A stretch of 64,000 bases of DNA from Devosia sp. 66-22 (GCA_001899065.1 MKUZ01000022.1:89525-153524); one strand, 5' to 3'; positions 25,691-35,189 are shown, numbered from the stretch's first letter. The notes: generated by a model not told the origin, from the sequence alone. Made by a program: numbers and translations.

Positions 25691-26561
25691 CACGACCGCG
25701 CCCCTTGCCGCTCCAGCGCCCGCTCCTCCAGTCCGCACGCGCCTCGAAACGCTCGCACTCTATGTGTGCCTCTTCGTGCTCCTCGCGGTCATCATCTTCC
25801 CGATCTACTGGCTGGTGCTCAACTCGCTGAAGTTCCAGCGCGACTTCTTCACCAACCCGCCGGTCTATTTTCCGCCCGAGCTGACGCTTGGTCACTGGGG
25901 AGAAGCGATGGGCAATCCGCTGAACCAGCGCTACATGCTCAACACCGCGGTCGTGGCGGTCATCTCCACCTTCACCGCCACCGCGGCCGGCACGCTGTGC
26001 GCCTACGTGCTGGCGCGCATCCGCATGCGCTGGCGGCTCAATGGCATTCTTCTGTTCGCCATCCTGATCTGCCGCCTGTTCCCGCCGGTGAGCCTCGCCA
26101 TCCCCTACTATCTGCTGATGCGGCAGTTCGGCCTGCTCGATACGCAGGCTGCACTGGTGATCGCCTACACCGGCCTGGCGCTGCCCTTCGTCACCTGGAT
26201 GATGCTCACCTTCTTCCAGGATCTGCCCAAGGAGGTCGAGCGCGCCGCCATGGTCGACGGCTGCACCGTGGTGCAGCGCTTCCTCTGGGTCGTGCTGCCC
26301 ATGTCGGTACCGGCGATGGCCGTCTCCGCCACCTTCGTGTTCATTGCCGTGTGGAACGAGCTTCTCTACGCAATCACGCTGACCACGCTCAACGCCAAGA
26401 CCATACCGGTGGCCATCGCCAGCTTCGTGGGCGACAACGCGCTCGCCTGGGGGCCGATGAGCGCGCTCAGCGTTGCCTCTTTCGTCCCGGTGCTCCTGCT
26501 GGCCCTCGCCGCCCAGCGCTATCTCATCCGCGGCCTCACCTTCGGCGCCGTGAAAGGCTGA
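25683..26561 (+). CDS. Sugar ABC transporter permease, MalG type
   Basis: This 292-residue inner-membrane permease starts inside the end of the preceding gene. It has the family patterns FPIYWLVLNSLKFQRDFF at the first helix and ERAAMVDGCTVVQRFLWVVLPMSVP (about 183-207) as ATPase-contact loop, with six predicted membrane segments. A proline- and alanine-rich N-terminal tail (residues 5-20) precedes the first helix. The ATPase gene follows three bases after its stop. Confidence 0.94.
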   Translation: MTDTTAPLAAPAPAPPVRTRLETLALYVCLFVLLAVIIFPIYWLVLNSLKFQRDFFTNPPVYFPPELTLGHWGEAMGNPLNQRYMLNTAVVAVISTFTATAAGTLCAYVLARIRMRWRLNGILLFAILICRLFPPVSLAIPYYLLMRQFGLLDTQAALVIAYTGLALPFVTWMMLTFFQDLPKEVERAAMVDGCTVVQRFLWVVLPMSVPAMAVSATFVFIAVWNELLYAITLTTLNAKTIPVAIASFVGDNALAWGPMSALSVASFVPVLLLALAAQRYLIRGLTFGAVKG

Positions 26562-26564
26562 TCC

Positions 26565-27650
26565 ATGGCAAATTATCTCCGTCTCGACCGGATCACCAAG
26601 AGCTTCGGTTCCTTCACCGCCGTCAGTGACGCCACGGTCGACATCGCGCCGGGTGAGTTCACCACGCTTGTCGGTCCCTCCGGCTGCGGCAAGACCACCT
26701 TGCTCAACATCGTCGCCGCGCTCGAGCGGCCCAGTTCCGGCGCGGTGATGATCGATGGCAAGGACGTCACGCAGCTCTCCGCGCGCGAGCGCGGCATCGC
26801 CATGGTGTTCCAGTCTTACGCGCTGTATCCGCACCTGACGATCCGGCAGAACCTCGGCTTCCCATTGCGCGTGCAGAAAGTCGCCAAGCCAGAGCGCGAG
26901 CGCCGCGTGCGCGAGGTGGCCGAGCTGGTCGAGATCGGCCACCTGCTCGACCGCAAGCCACGCGAGCTGTCCGGCGGCCAGCGCCAGCGGGTGGCCATCG
27001 GCCGCGCCATCATCCGGCCCTCGACCGTGTGCCTGCTCGACGAGCCGCTGTCCAATCTGGATGCCGCGCTGCGTGTCCGCGTGCGTGCCGAACTCAAGCT
27101 GCTGTTCGGGCGCATGGGAACGACCACGCTCTTTGTAACCCACGACCAGTCCGAAGCCATGACCATGAGCGATCGCATCGTGGTGATGCGCGACGGCAAG
27201 GTGCAGCAGCAGGGCAAGCCTCTCGAACTCTACCAGAAGCCGGCCAACGCCTTTGTCGCAAGCTTCATCGGTTCGCCGCAAATGAACCTGATGGAAGCGC
27301 GAGTCGACAGCGAGGGCGGGCGCGCGCTGCTTCGCGCCGGCTCCCTCACCCTGCCGCTCGATGACGGACAGGCGGCCCGTCTCGGCTCGCGCCGCGCCGT
27401 CACGCTTGGCATCCGGCCCGAAGCGATCACGATCAATCGCGTGCCCGGCGGCGCCAGCCTTGCCGCACGCATAGAACTGGTCGAGCACCTGGGCAATTCG
27501 GCCATCGTCCACTATCGCGGCCCCGCCGGCGACCAGATCGTGGGCATGGAACTGCTCGACGCCTCGATCGGCGCCGGCTGGTCGGGCGAAGCATGGCTCG
27601 ATCCGGCCTCGGTCCATCTGTTCGACACCGAAACCACGTTGGCGCTGTAG
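26565..27650 (+). CDS. Sugar ABC transporter ATP-binding protein, UgpC/MsmK type
   Basis: This 361-residue ATPase has Walker A GPSGCGKTT (about 37-45), signature LSGGQRQR, Walker B CLLDEPLSNLD and switch FVTHDQSEAM. A C-terminal regulatory OB-like domain (about 240-361) is typical of the MalK/UgpC branch that serves sugar importers. It is the only sugar-type ATPase in the window. The sugar system at 31067-34127 lacks one and may share it. SDR and M20 genes follow in the same operon. Confidence 0.95.
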   Translation: MANYLRLDRITKSFGSFTAVSDATVDIAPGEFTTLVGPSGCGKTTLLNIVAALERPSSGAVMIDGKDVTQLSARERGIAMVFQSYALYPHLTIRQNLGFPLRVQKVAKPERERRVREVAELVEIGHLLDRKPRELSGGQRQRVAIGRAIIRPSTVCLLDEPLSNLDAALRVRVRAELKLLFGRMGTTTLFVTHDQSEAMTMSDRIVVMRDGKVQQQGKPLELYQKPANAFVASFIGSPQMNLMEARVDSEGGRALLRAGSLTLPLDDGQAARLGSRRAVTLGIRPEAITINRVPGGASLAARIELVEHLGNSAIVHYRGPAGDQIVGMELLDASIGAGWSGEAWLDPASVHLFDTETTLAL

Positions 27651-27652
27651 CC

Positions 27653-28462
27653 ATGAGCAGGATCGTCGTCACCGGTGCCACCGGCAATCTGGGTGGCAAG
27701 GTTGCCGCGCATCTTGCCGGCGCAGGACATGACCTGATGCTGCTCGATCGCCGCGCCGCTCCCGGGATCGTCGCCGTCGACCTCGGCAGCTATGACGCCG
27801 CCTGGACCGACAGCATCGCCGGCGCCGACGCCATCGTGCATTTTGCCGGCGAGGGTCGGCCGAAGGCCAGCTGGGCCGATGTGCATGCCGGCAACGTACT
27901 GATGACCGGCAATGTCCTGCGCGCCGCCCGCGCTCACGGGGTTGGCCGCGTCGTCTATGCCAGCACCAATCAGGTCATGGGCGGCTACCGGTTCCGTCCG
28001 GAAGCGATCCGGCCCGACTCGCCGCCCGCCCCGCTCAACCCCTATGCCGTCTCAAAGCTCATCTGCGAGGAAATGGGACGTGCCTTCGCTGCCGAGACCG
28101 GCGCAGGTTTCGTCGCCTTCCGCATCGGTAACATCCCGCCAGGCGACAACATCCCCGGGCCGGATCTGGGCATCGGCACCTGGGGCCAGGAGATGTGGCT
28201 CTCCAACCGCGACCTGCTCCAGGCGGTCGATCGAGCGCTGGCAGCCGACATTGCAGGCTTCGTGCTTCTCAATCTCGTCTCGGCCAATCCGGGGATGCGC
28301 TGGGAGATCGAGACCGCGCGGGCAGCCATCGGCTACATCCCGCAGGACGGCCATGCGGCGGTCCGTACCGCCCAGATCGATGCCGAGGAGGCACGGGCCC
28401 GCCTTTCCCGGCTGGTGCCCGGTGCCTGGCTTGACCAATTCGGCGAACCGCTCGAAGGCTGA
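27653..28462 (+). CDS. NAD-dependent epimerase/dehydratase (extended SDR)
   Basis: This 269-residue Rossmann-fold enzyme has the NAD-binding GATGNLGG at 8-15 and an acidic residue at the end of the second strand (LLDRR). The active-site triad is Ser104/Thr105 (YASTNQ) with Tyr131 and Lys135 (PYAVSKL). The overall pattern (HFAGEGRPKASWADVHAGNV, YVSTNQV-like) resembles uronate dehydrogenases and related sugar-acid oxidoreductases. It starts two bases after the ATPase stop. It likely acts on the imported sugar or a derivative; the reaction is not certain. Confidence 0.87.
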   Translation: MSRIVVTGATGNLGGKVAAHLAGAGHDLMLLDRRAAPGIVAVDLGSYDAAWTDSIAGADAIVHFAGEGRPKASWADVHAGNVLMTGNVLRAARAHGVGRVVYASTNQVMGGYRFRPEAIRPDSPPAPLNPYAVSKLICEEMGRAFAAETGAGFVAFRIGNIPPGDNIPGPDLGIGTWGQEMWLSNRDLLQAVDRALAADIAGFVLLNLVSANPGMRWEIETARAAIGYIPQDGHAAVRTAQIDAEEARARLSRLVPGAWLDQFGEPLEG

Positions 28463-28480
28463 TCGCACCAGGAGAAAATC

Positions 28481-29644
28481 ATGCCACTGATCGAGTCCAT
28501 CGCCCGAGGCGCCGAAGACCTGACGGCGTGGCGCCGCGAGTTCCACCGTCATCCCGAACTGGGCTTCGAGCTGCCGGCAACGATCGAGCGCGTCCTCGGC
28601 CTCCTCACGTCCTTCGGCATCACCGACATTACGACCGGCGTCGGTCGTTCGGGAATTGTTGCCGTCATCGAGGGGCAGGCGAGCGGGCGCAGCATTGGCC
28701 TGCGCGCCGATATGGATGCCCTGCCCATCGCCGAGCAGACCGGACTGCCCCATGCGAGCACGATCGCCGGGCGGATGCATGCCTGCGGCCATGACGGACA
28801 CACCACCATGCTGCTGGGCGCGGCCCGACACCTGGCGGCGACGCGCAATTTCCCCGGCCGCGCGGTGTTGATCTTCCAGCCCGCCGAGGAGGCCGGCGCC
28901 GGCGGTCAGGTGATGGTCAAGGACGGTCTGATCGAACGCTTCGGCATCGAGGAGGTCTATGCGCTCCACAACTATCCGGGGCAGGCCACGGGCACGTTCG
29001 CGGTCCGGCCGGGTGCCATCATGGCCGCTGCCGATGAGTTCACGATCACCATCGAGGGGGCCGGTGGCCACGCCGCCTGGCCGCACAATACCATCGATCC
29101 GGTTGTGGTGGCGGGCCAGCTGATCGGCGCGCTGCAAACACTTGTCTCGCGCAACACCGACCCGCTCGACGCCTCGGTGGTATCGGTCACGCAGCTCCAT
29201 TGCGGCTCCGCGTGGAACATCATTCCATCCAGCGCCGTGCTCAACGGCACTGTCCGCACGCTCAACGAGGCCCTGCGCGATCGTCTCGAGGCGCGCCTCA
29301 ATCATCTGGTCGAGGGCATTGCCGCGTCCTTCGGCGCGCGAGCCGTCGTCGCCTATTACCGCGGCTACCCGGCCACGATCAATACCCCCGAGCACGCGCG
29401 GGTTTCGGCCGCCACGGCCGCCGCTGTGGTTGGCACCGAAAACGTCGATGGCGACGCGCGCCCGACGATGGGCGGCGAGGACTTCTCCTACATGCTGCAG
29501 CGCTGCCCCGGCGCCTATGCCCTGATCGGCAACGGTCCGAGCGCCGAGCTCCACAGCGCGACGTTCGATTTCAACGACGAGATCCTGCCCGTCGGGGCGA
29601 GCTACTTCGCGAGCCTGGTCGAACGCCGCCACCTGGCGTCCTGA
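28481..29644 (+). CDS. M20D family amidohydrolase
   Basis: This 387-residue zinc amidohydrolase is of the hippurate hydrolase / N-acyl amino acid deacylase branch of M20. Metal and catalytic residues are in place: RMHACGHDGHT with Cys102 and His104, PAEEAGAGG with Glu136-Glu137, and ALHNYPG. GRSIGLRADMDALPI (69-83) opens the catalytic domain and GAGGHAAWPH starts the lid domain. Cytoplasmic. It would cleave an N-acyl or amide bond from the transported compound. It is the last gene of the 23429-29644 operon; the 216-base gap after it holds no clear terminator. Confidence 0.9.
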   Translation: MPLIESIARGAEDLTAWRREFHRHPELGFELPATIERVLGLLTSFGITDITTGVGRSGIVAVIEGQASGRSIGLRADMDALPIAEQTGLPHASTIAGRMHACGHDGHTTMLLGAARHLAATRNFPGRAVLIFQPAEEAGAGGQVMVKDGLIERFGIEEVYALHNYPGQATGTFAVRPGAIMAAADEFTITIEGAGGHAAWPHNTIDPVVVAGQLIGALQTLVSRNTDPLDASVVSVTQLHCGSAWNIIPSSAVLNGTVRTLNEALRDRLEARLNHLVEGIAASFGARAVVAYYRGYPATINTPEHARVSAATAAAVVGTENVDGDARPTMGGEDFSYMLQRCPGAYALIGNGPSAELHSATFDFNDEILPVGASYFASLVERRHLAS

Positions 29645-29860
29645 CAATGGGCCGCATAGCGCCAACTGACGGGCGTCGGTCTCGGTCTCCTGAGGAACCG
29701 CCGATCTCGCTGTTACCCTTGGCAGTACCGATAGGCCCGAACGATCCGACAGGCAGGGGGCGGGCCAAGCGATAGGGCAGGCCGGCATCCAACCGGCGCC
29801 CGCTGCTTGTCCTTTCTGGGGGATCGACGGTGGGGAGTGGGAGTTGTATCGCTTCGATCC

Positions 29861-30898
29861 ATGAACAAGCCTGCGACACTCATGGAAGTGGCTCGGATCG
29901 CCGGGGTATCGACTGCCACCGTGGCGCGCGTCCTCAAGAATCAAGGCTACGTCTCTGCGAAAGCGAGGGAGCAGATCGAAGCGGCGGTGAAGGCGACGGG
30001 CTACCGGCCCAATGCCATGGCCCGCAACCTGCGGCAGCAGCGCAGCTACACGATCGGACACGTGGTCAGTGCGGTGACCGCCAATCCGTTCTTCGTCAAC
30101 GTGGCGCATGGCGCCGAGGACGAGGCGTTCGCCCGCGGCTTCAGCACGCTGCTGTTCAATCACAATGGCAGCGCCGAGCGGGAGCGCGCCGGCATTGAGC
30201 GCTTCATCGAGCAGCGCGTGGACGCGGTGCTTTTCACCACGGCGATCGAGGTCAGCGATGTCGCGTTGCTGCTCAAGGAGCGCATTCCCGTCGTGCAGGT
30301 CGAGCGGCGCGTGACGGCAGATGCGCCGTCCGTGACCGTCGACAACGAGGTCGGAGCGCTGGAAGCGATGGCCTATCTCATCGAGCTTGGGCACCGGCGG
30401 ATCGCCTTCATCGGCGGCACGCCTATGGTGGACGACCGGCTTGTCGAGGCCGAACGCGAGAACGCCTATCGCATCGGCCTGTTCAATGCGGGCCTGTCGT
30501 GGCGCGACGAGTATGTAGGCCACGGCGCATACTACTCGCCCGAGGACGGGACTGGTCGCGACGGCTACCGTCACACCAAGGCGTTCCTGTCGCTGCCGCG
30601 CGACAAGCGTCCGACCGCGATCTTTGCGACGTGCGATATCCTTGCGGCGAGCGCCTTGCAGGCGATCAACGAAATGGGTCTGCGCGTCCCGGGAGACATT
30701 TCCATCATCGGGTTCGACGATACCCTCGCGCAGAATCTGGCCCCGCCGCTGACGACGGTGGCGCAGCCCATGCAGGAGCTCGGGCGCCGAGCCTTCGGCA
30801 TGGCGCTGTCGATGATCGAGGGCGACCGGTCGCCGGTACCCGTGCGGCTCCCCAGCCGGCTCGTGATCAGGCATTCGGTCGGCCCGCCGCCACGCTGA
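29861..30898 (+). CDS. LacI-family transcriptional regulator
   Basis: This 345-residue LacI/GalR regulator has its helix-turn-helix near the N-terminus (TLMEVARIAGVSTATVARVLKNQGYVS, 5-31) with hinge helix NAMARNLRQ. A periplasmic-binding-protein-like sugar domain follows (about 60-340; RRIAFIGG, AIFATCDILAASALQAI, DISIIGFDDT). The ATG at 29861 begins MNKPATLMEV. A symmetrical operator with a central CG lies 63 bases after its stop, in front of the transporter genes it most likely represses. The inducer is unknown. Confidence 0.94.
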   Translation: MNKPATLMEVARIAGVSTATVARVLKNQGYVSAKAREQIEAAVKATGYRPNAMARNLRQQRSYTIGHVVSAVTANPFFVNVAHGAEDEAFARGFSTLLFNHNGSAERERAGIERFIEQRVDAVLFTTAIEVSDVALLLKERIPVVQVERRVTADAPSVTVDNEVGALEAMAYLIELGHRRIAFIGGTPMVDDRLVEAERENAYRIGLFNAGLSWRDEYVGHGAYYSPEDGTGRDGYRHTKAFLSLPRDKRPTAIFATCDILAASALQAINEMGLRVPGDISIIGFDDTLAQNLAPPLTTVAQPMQELGRRAFGMALSMIEGDRSPVPVRLPSRLVIRHSVGPPPR

Positions 30899-30960
30899 CC
30901 GGCAAGCCCAACAAGCTCCACCATACGCATTGACCGACCTCCCTGTGCCTGCTAACGATG

Positions 30961-30982
30961 CATGTGTCAACGATGACACATG
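30961..30982. promoter_or_regulatory. LacI-type operator
   Basis: Perfect 9-base arms CATGTGTCA and TGACACATG are separated by ACGA, giving the central CG dyad usual for LacI/GalR sites. It lies between the LacI-family gene and the binding-protein gene, 84 bases before the latter's ATG, where a repressor would block the promoter. Confidence 0.75.
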
Positions 30983-31066
30983 GCCTTTTGCGGCCGTTGG
31001 GGCGGTCTGGAGGGATCGCGCCGAAGGCGGACCGACAAAGATGCGGCCACCATCAGGGAGAGAGAA

Positions 31067-32350
31067 ATGGGTTTACTCAGGGTTCTCGCGACGGGCGCGT
31101 TGCTCGCGGGCGTCGCGCTGGTGCAGCCAGCGGCTGCCCAGACCAACGTGACTTTCTGGCAGTTCTTCACCGGCGACACCGATGTGAAAGCCTGGCGCGA
31201 CACAATCGCCAAGTTCGAAGCGGCCAACCCGGACATCAAGATCAACATGGAGCTCGTTCCCTGGTCGGAGCAGCAGCAGCGCTTCGTCACCGCACTGGCA
31301 ACGGGCGGCCTGCCCGATATCTCCATGCTGGGCAACAACGTCGTCGCGCAGTTCCAGGCGACGGGCTCGCTGGCACCGCTCGACGACTACGTCGCCGCCT
31401 ATGAGGCCGAGAGCGGCATCAAGATAACCGACGACATGTGGCCGGGCGACCAGGGCTACTACATTCTCGACGGCAAGATCTGGGCGTCGCCCATCGCGGT
31501 GGAAACGCGAGCGCTGTTCTACCGCAAGGACCTGTTCCGCGAGGCCGGCCTCAATCCTGACGATCCGCCGGATACCTGGGAGGAACTGCGCGACGCCGCG
31601 AAGGTGCTGTCGGAAAAAGGCGCCGGCAAGTACTACGGCATCGCGATGCCCATGAGCATCACCTACAATACAGTGCAGAATTTCATGAGCACCTATCTGG
31701 GCTATGGCGCCCGCATGCTGAACGACGACGGTTCGTGCGGATTCAATACCCAGGAATTCAAGGATGCGCTGACCGTCTATACCGATATCTACAAGACCGG
31801 CGGCACGCACCCCGATGCCCCCACGCTCGACGGCGACACGCTGCGCCGCGGCTTTGCCGACGGCAACTACGCCATGCACATCCAGAATGCCTCCATGCTG
31901 AAGCAGCTGCAGGATGAGGGTGCGTCGTTCGTCGACGAAATCGGCATTGCCAAGATCCCGGCGGGTCCCGTCAATCGCACCGGATTCCTCGGTGGCTGGC
32001 CGCTCGTCCTGTGGGAAGCCTCTCAGGTGAAGGAGGCCGCGGCCAAGTTCATCTTCTTTGCGACCCATGGCGAGCCCTTGCGCGACATGGCCGTCGCTTC
32101 CGGCTTCCTCCCCGGCAGCGTCAGCCTCGCCAAGGGGGCGCCGTGGGATGCGTATCCCTACCCGCTGTTCGTCGAACAGCTGGCGGATGCGCGCCCCTAC
32201 CAGTACCCGTCGCAGGCCATTGCCGAGATGGGGCAGCTCGAAGTCGATACGATCCAGAAGGCCGTGCAGGCTGTGGCGCTCGGCCAGCAGTCGGTCGACG
32301 CCGCGACGACCCAGCTCTGCACCACCATCAACGAAGTGCTGGCACGCTGA
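31067..32350 (+). CDS. Sugar ABC transporter substrate-binding protein
   Basis: This 427-residue periplasmic binding protein is of solute-binding family 1, with signal peptide MGLLRVLATGALLAGVALVQ and cleavage after AAA (about residue 24). Typical blocks are NVTFWQFFTGDTDVKAWRD, LVPWSEQQQRFVTALATGGLPDISMLG, ALFYRKDLFREAGLNP and GFADGNYAMHIQNASML. GGGAGAGAG precedes the ATG. It heads the LacI-controlled operon with two permeases, a dehydrogenase and an isomerase. It differs clearly from the two other sugar-binding proteins in the window, so the three systems probably take different substrates. Confidence 0.93.
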   Translation: MGLLRVLATGALLAGVALVQPAAAQTNVTFWQFFTGDTDVKAWRDTIAKFEAANPDIKINMELVPWSEQQQRFVTALATGGLPDISMLGNNVVAQFQATGSLAPLDDYVAAYEAESGIKITDDMWPGDQGYYILDGKIWASPIAVETRALFYRKDLFREAGLNPDDPPDTWEELRDAAKVLSEKGAGKYYGIAMPMSITYNTVQNFMSTYLGYGARMLNDDGSCGFNTQEFKDALTVYTDIYKTGGTHPDAPTLDGDTLRRGFADGNYAMHIQNASMLKQLQDEGASFVDEIGIAKIPAGPVNRTGFLGGWPLVLWEASQVKEAAAKFIFFATHGEPLRDMAVASGFLPGSVSLAKGAPWDAYPYPLFVEQLADARPYQYPSQAIAEMGQLEVDTIQKAVQAVALGQQSVDAATTQLCTTINEVLAR

Positions 32351-32376
32351 CCGCAGCACAGCCCGGAGTAACCGAC

Positions 32377-33300
32377 TTGGCGTCGCACAACGCAGGTTCC
32401 CGGGCAAAACGGGTGGGGGCAATTGTCCCCGCCCGCTTCCGCAAGGACCACCTCCTCCCCTATGCGATGGTGAGCCCCGCAGTGGCGGTCACCATCGCAA
32501 TCGCGGTCATCCCGCTCATCTACGAAGTCTGGCTGTCGCTCCAGGACTGGTACATGCTGAAGCGGCCGCAGCCGATCTTCGGCGGGCTCATCAACTACAT
32601 CGCGGTCAGCAAGGACGGGGCGCTGTGGGCGGCCCTTGGGCGCACGGCCATCTGGACCGTCGGGACGGTGGTGGTGGAGATCGCGCTGGCCCTGCCGCTG
32701 GCGCTGCTGCTCAACCGCAACACCGCCGTGGCGCGGGCCGGATCGGCGCTGATCCTCATCCCATGGGTCACGCCATTCATCGTGCTGGGCTTCGGTTGGC
32801 GCTTCCTGCTCGACAGCGATGTCGGGCCGATCCACCAGATCCTCGAATTAATCGGTCTCGCGGGCGGACGCTCGGTTCTCACCGATCCGGCAGGCGCGCT
32901 GGCCGCCATCACCTTCATTTCAGGCTGGAAGGGCGCGCCGTTCATGGTGATCGCCCTGATCGCAGCGCTGAAGTCGATCCCCGACGAGCTCTACGAAGCA
33001 GCCGAGGTGGACGGCGCGGGGGCGTGGGCGCAGTTCTGGCACGTGACGGTCCCCTCGATCTGGAACACCGTCGTCATCGTCGGCCTGATCCTGGGCATCC
33101 TTGCCTTCTACAGCTTCGATCTGGCGTGGATCATGACCAAGGGCGGGCCGCAGGACGGCACCGCCATCGTCGGCATCCAGATCTATCGCGCCGTGTTCCT
33201 TGACCTGCGTCCGGCCTACGCGGCCGCCATCAGCGTCGTCATGCTGCTGATCCTGTTCGCGGCCTCGCTCGCGGTGTTGCGGCTGAGGAGGTCGAACTGA
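32377..33300 (+). CDS. Sugar ABC transporter permease, MalF type
   Basis: This 307-residue inner-membrane permease has its first helix in LLPYAMVSPAVAVTIAIAVIPLIYEVWLSL (about 28-57), about six membrane segments and an EAA loop YEAAEVDGAGAWAQFWHVTVPSI (about 206-228). The TTG at 32377 was chosen because GGAG lies eight bases upstream and the longer frame runs back into the binding-protein gene. Its stop overlaps the start of the next permease by one base (TGATG). Confidence 0.9.
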   Translation: MASHNAGSRAKRVGAIVPARFRKDHLLPYAMVSPAVAVTIAIAVIPLIYEVWLSLQDWYMLKRPQPIFGGLINYIAVSKDGALWAALGRTAIWTVGTVVVEIALALPLALLLNRNTAVARAGSALILIPWVTPFIVLGFGWRFLLDSDVGPIHQILELIGLAGGRSVLTDPAGALAAITFISGWKGAPFMVIALIAALKSIPDELYEAAEVDGAGAWAQFWHVTVPSIWNTVVIVGLILGILAFYSFDLAWIMTKGGPQDGTAIVGIQIYRAVFLDLRPAYAAAISVVMLLILFAASLAVLRLRRSN

Positions 33301-34127
33301 TGCGGAGCCGCGGCGCCACCCGGGATCTGATCCTCGATGCCGTGACCATCGTCGCTGTGCTGCTGATGCTGGTCCCTATCATCTGGGTCTTCCTCGGCTC
33401 GATCAAGCCGGAGCACGACATCATGTCGGGCAATCCATGGCCGACACGCGTCACGTTCGATCACTACATCGCGATCTGGAACAAGGAGGGCTTTCTCACG
33501 GCCCTGCGCAACAGCCTGATCGTGGGGCTCGTCGTGGCGGTGGTCACGACCTTTGTCGCGGCGCCGGCGGCCTATTCGCTGAGCCGTTTCGACTATCGCG
33601 GGCGCAATCTGTTCAGCCTGATGATCCTGGGCACGCAGACCCTGCCGGCGGTGGCAATCCTCGTGCCGCTGGTGGTGATCGTCCGCCAGCTCGGACTGAC
33701 AAACACGCTCACCGCTTTGATCTTCATCCACCTGGCGCTCGGGCTGCCGATCGCGGTGTGGATGCTCAAGGGCTACATCGACGCCATACCGCGCGACCTC
33801 GAGGAAGCGGCGATGGTTGACGGCACCGGCCGATTCGGCGCGCTGGTGCGCGTCGTGCTGCCCCTGATCCGGCCGGCGCTGGTGGCGGTTGGAACGTTCG
33901 CCTTCGTGCTGTCCTGGGGCGAGTTCGTCATCGCCCTTGCGATCGTGTCGAAAGCGGAAGTGCGAACGCTGCCGCTGGCACTGCAGAGCCTGTTCGATCC
34001 GTACCAGTTCAGCTGGGGTCAGGTGATGGCGGGCGGTGTCGTCATCGCGCTGCCGGCGGTGATCCTCTTCTTCATCTTCCGCAAGCAACTCGTCGGCGGT
34101 CTGCTCGCCGGCGGCGTCAAGGGATAG
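33300..34127 (+). CDS. Sugar ABC transporter permease, MalG type
   Basis: This 275-residue inner-membrane permease has first helix TIVAVLLMLVPIIWVFLGSIKP, EAA loop EEAAMVDGTGRFGALVRVVLPLIRP (about 168-192) and the C-terminal FIFRKQLVGGLLAGGVKG ending typical of MalG-type subunits. The operon has no ATPase gene, so it probably uses the UgpC/MsmK-type ATPase at 26565 or one encoded elsewhere. Confidence 0.93.
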   Translation: MRSRGATRDLILDAVTIVAVLLMLVPIIWVFLGSIKPEHDIMSGNPWPTRVTFDHYIAIWNKEGFLTALRNSLIVGLVVAVVTTFVAAPAAYSLSRFDYRGRNLFSLMILGTQTLPAVAILVPLVVIVRQLGLTNTLTALIFIHLALGLPIAVWMLKGYIDAIPRDLEEAAMVDGTGRFGALVRVVLPLIRPALVAVGTFAFVLSWGEFVIALAIVSKAEVRTLPLALQSLFDPYQFSWGQVMAGGVVIALPAVILFFIFRKQLVGGLLAGGVKG

Positions 34128-34134
34128 AGCATTC

Positions 34135-35181
34135 ATGGGCAGGACCACGCAATCGCTGTACTTCACCGGGCCGCGCGAGCTCGATGTTCGAGAGGAGCCC
34201 CTGGCGCAGCCCGGGGCCAATGAGGTGCTGATCGAGGCGGTCGTTTCCGGCATCAGCGCCGGGACCGAACTCAACGTGTTCCGTGGCTACGCGCCGCAAT
34301 GGCGCCAGCACATGGATCCGGCGACGCGGCTGTTCTCGGCAACCGAAGATCCCGACTGGAAATGGCCCGCGCGCTACGGCTATACCCTGGTGGGCCGCGT
34401 GGCAGAGCGCGGTAGTGCCGTAACGCATCTGCGGGACGGCGACCTCGTCTTCTCCTATTCGCCGCACGGAGCGCATGCCATCGTCGCCGCGAACGCGGTC
34501 GTGCCGCTTGGCGACCTCGCCAATCCGGAGCTCGGCGCGTTCTTTGCGAACTTCAATACGGCCTATAATGGCGTTCTTGATGCGGCCATCCCGCTCGGCG
34601 CCGATGTCGTCGTGTCGGGCCTTGGCGTGATCGGGCAGCTGGCGACCCGTCTGGTGAAGCGTGCCGGCGCGCGTCGCATCATTGCCGTCGACCGGCTCGC
34701 GCCGCGCCGCGAGGCGGCCCGGGCGGGCGGTGCGACGCATACGCTCGATCCAGCCACCGACAAGGTGGCCGAGACCGTGCGCGAGCTGACCGGCGGGCGT
34801 GGCGCCGATGTCGTGATCGAGGTGTCGGGTGCCGCCCCGGCGCTCAACGAGGCCATTCGCACCGCCGGCTACAATGGCACGGTCGTCGCCATGTCCTGGT
34901 ATGGCGGTACCTTCGAGAGCCTTCAGCTGTCGGGAGAGTTCCACCACAACCGGACGCGGATCATCTCGTCGCAGGTCGGCGCCGTGAACCCCATGCTCGG
35001 GCCGATGTGGAGTGTCGCGCGACGCGGCGAGATCGTGCGTGAGCTGATGGACCTGTATGCGGCCGACCTCGCCGGATTCGTTACGCATCGTATTCCGCTC
35101 GCGCAAGCGGGGCAGGGATACCGCCTGCTCGACCAGGGCGCGCCCGACGTGCTCCAGGTCATCATCGACTATCGGAAATGA
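34135..35181 (+). CDS. Medium-chain dehydrogenase/reductase (zinc-binding type without zinc ligands)
   Basis: This 348-residue MDR-fold protein has an N-terminal GroES-like domain, with SGISAGTELNVFRG (38-51) where catalytic zinc enzymes have a Cys. It then has a Rossmann domain with VSGLGVIGQLATRLVKRAGA (about 158-177) and an acidic NAD-type residue (AVD). Neither the catalytic Cys nor the four-Cys structural zinc loop is seen. The closest pattern is the BchC-like branch that oxidises hydroxyls on large substrates. It lies seven bases after the permease gene and overlaps the next frame. It probably oxidises the imported sugar or polyol; substrate not known. Confidence 0.83.
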   Translation: MGRTTQSLYFTGPRELDVREEPLAQPGANEVLIEAVVSGISAGTELNVFRGYAPQWRQHMDPATRLFSATEDPDWKWPARYGYTLVGRVAERGSAVTHLRDGDLVFSYSPHGAHAIVAANAVVPLGDLANPELGAFFANFNTAYNGVLDAAIPLGADVVVSGLGVIGQLATRLVKRAGARRIIAVDRLAPRREAARAGGATHTLDPATDKVAETVRELTGGRGADVVIEVSGAAPALNEAIRTAGYNGTVVAMSWYGGTFESLQLSGEFHHNRTRIISSQVGAVNPMLGPMWSVARRGEIVRELMDLYAADLAGFVTHRIPLAQAGQGYRLLDQGAPDVLQVIIDYRK

Positions 35182-35189
35182 GGGACGTC

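Noticed and set aside
28052..30979. Minus-strand open frame of 975 codons spanning the M20D and LacI genes
   Set aside because: It runs antisense through two clear genes and an intergenic region, with composition typical of shadow frames in high-GC DNA. No recognisable domain.
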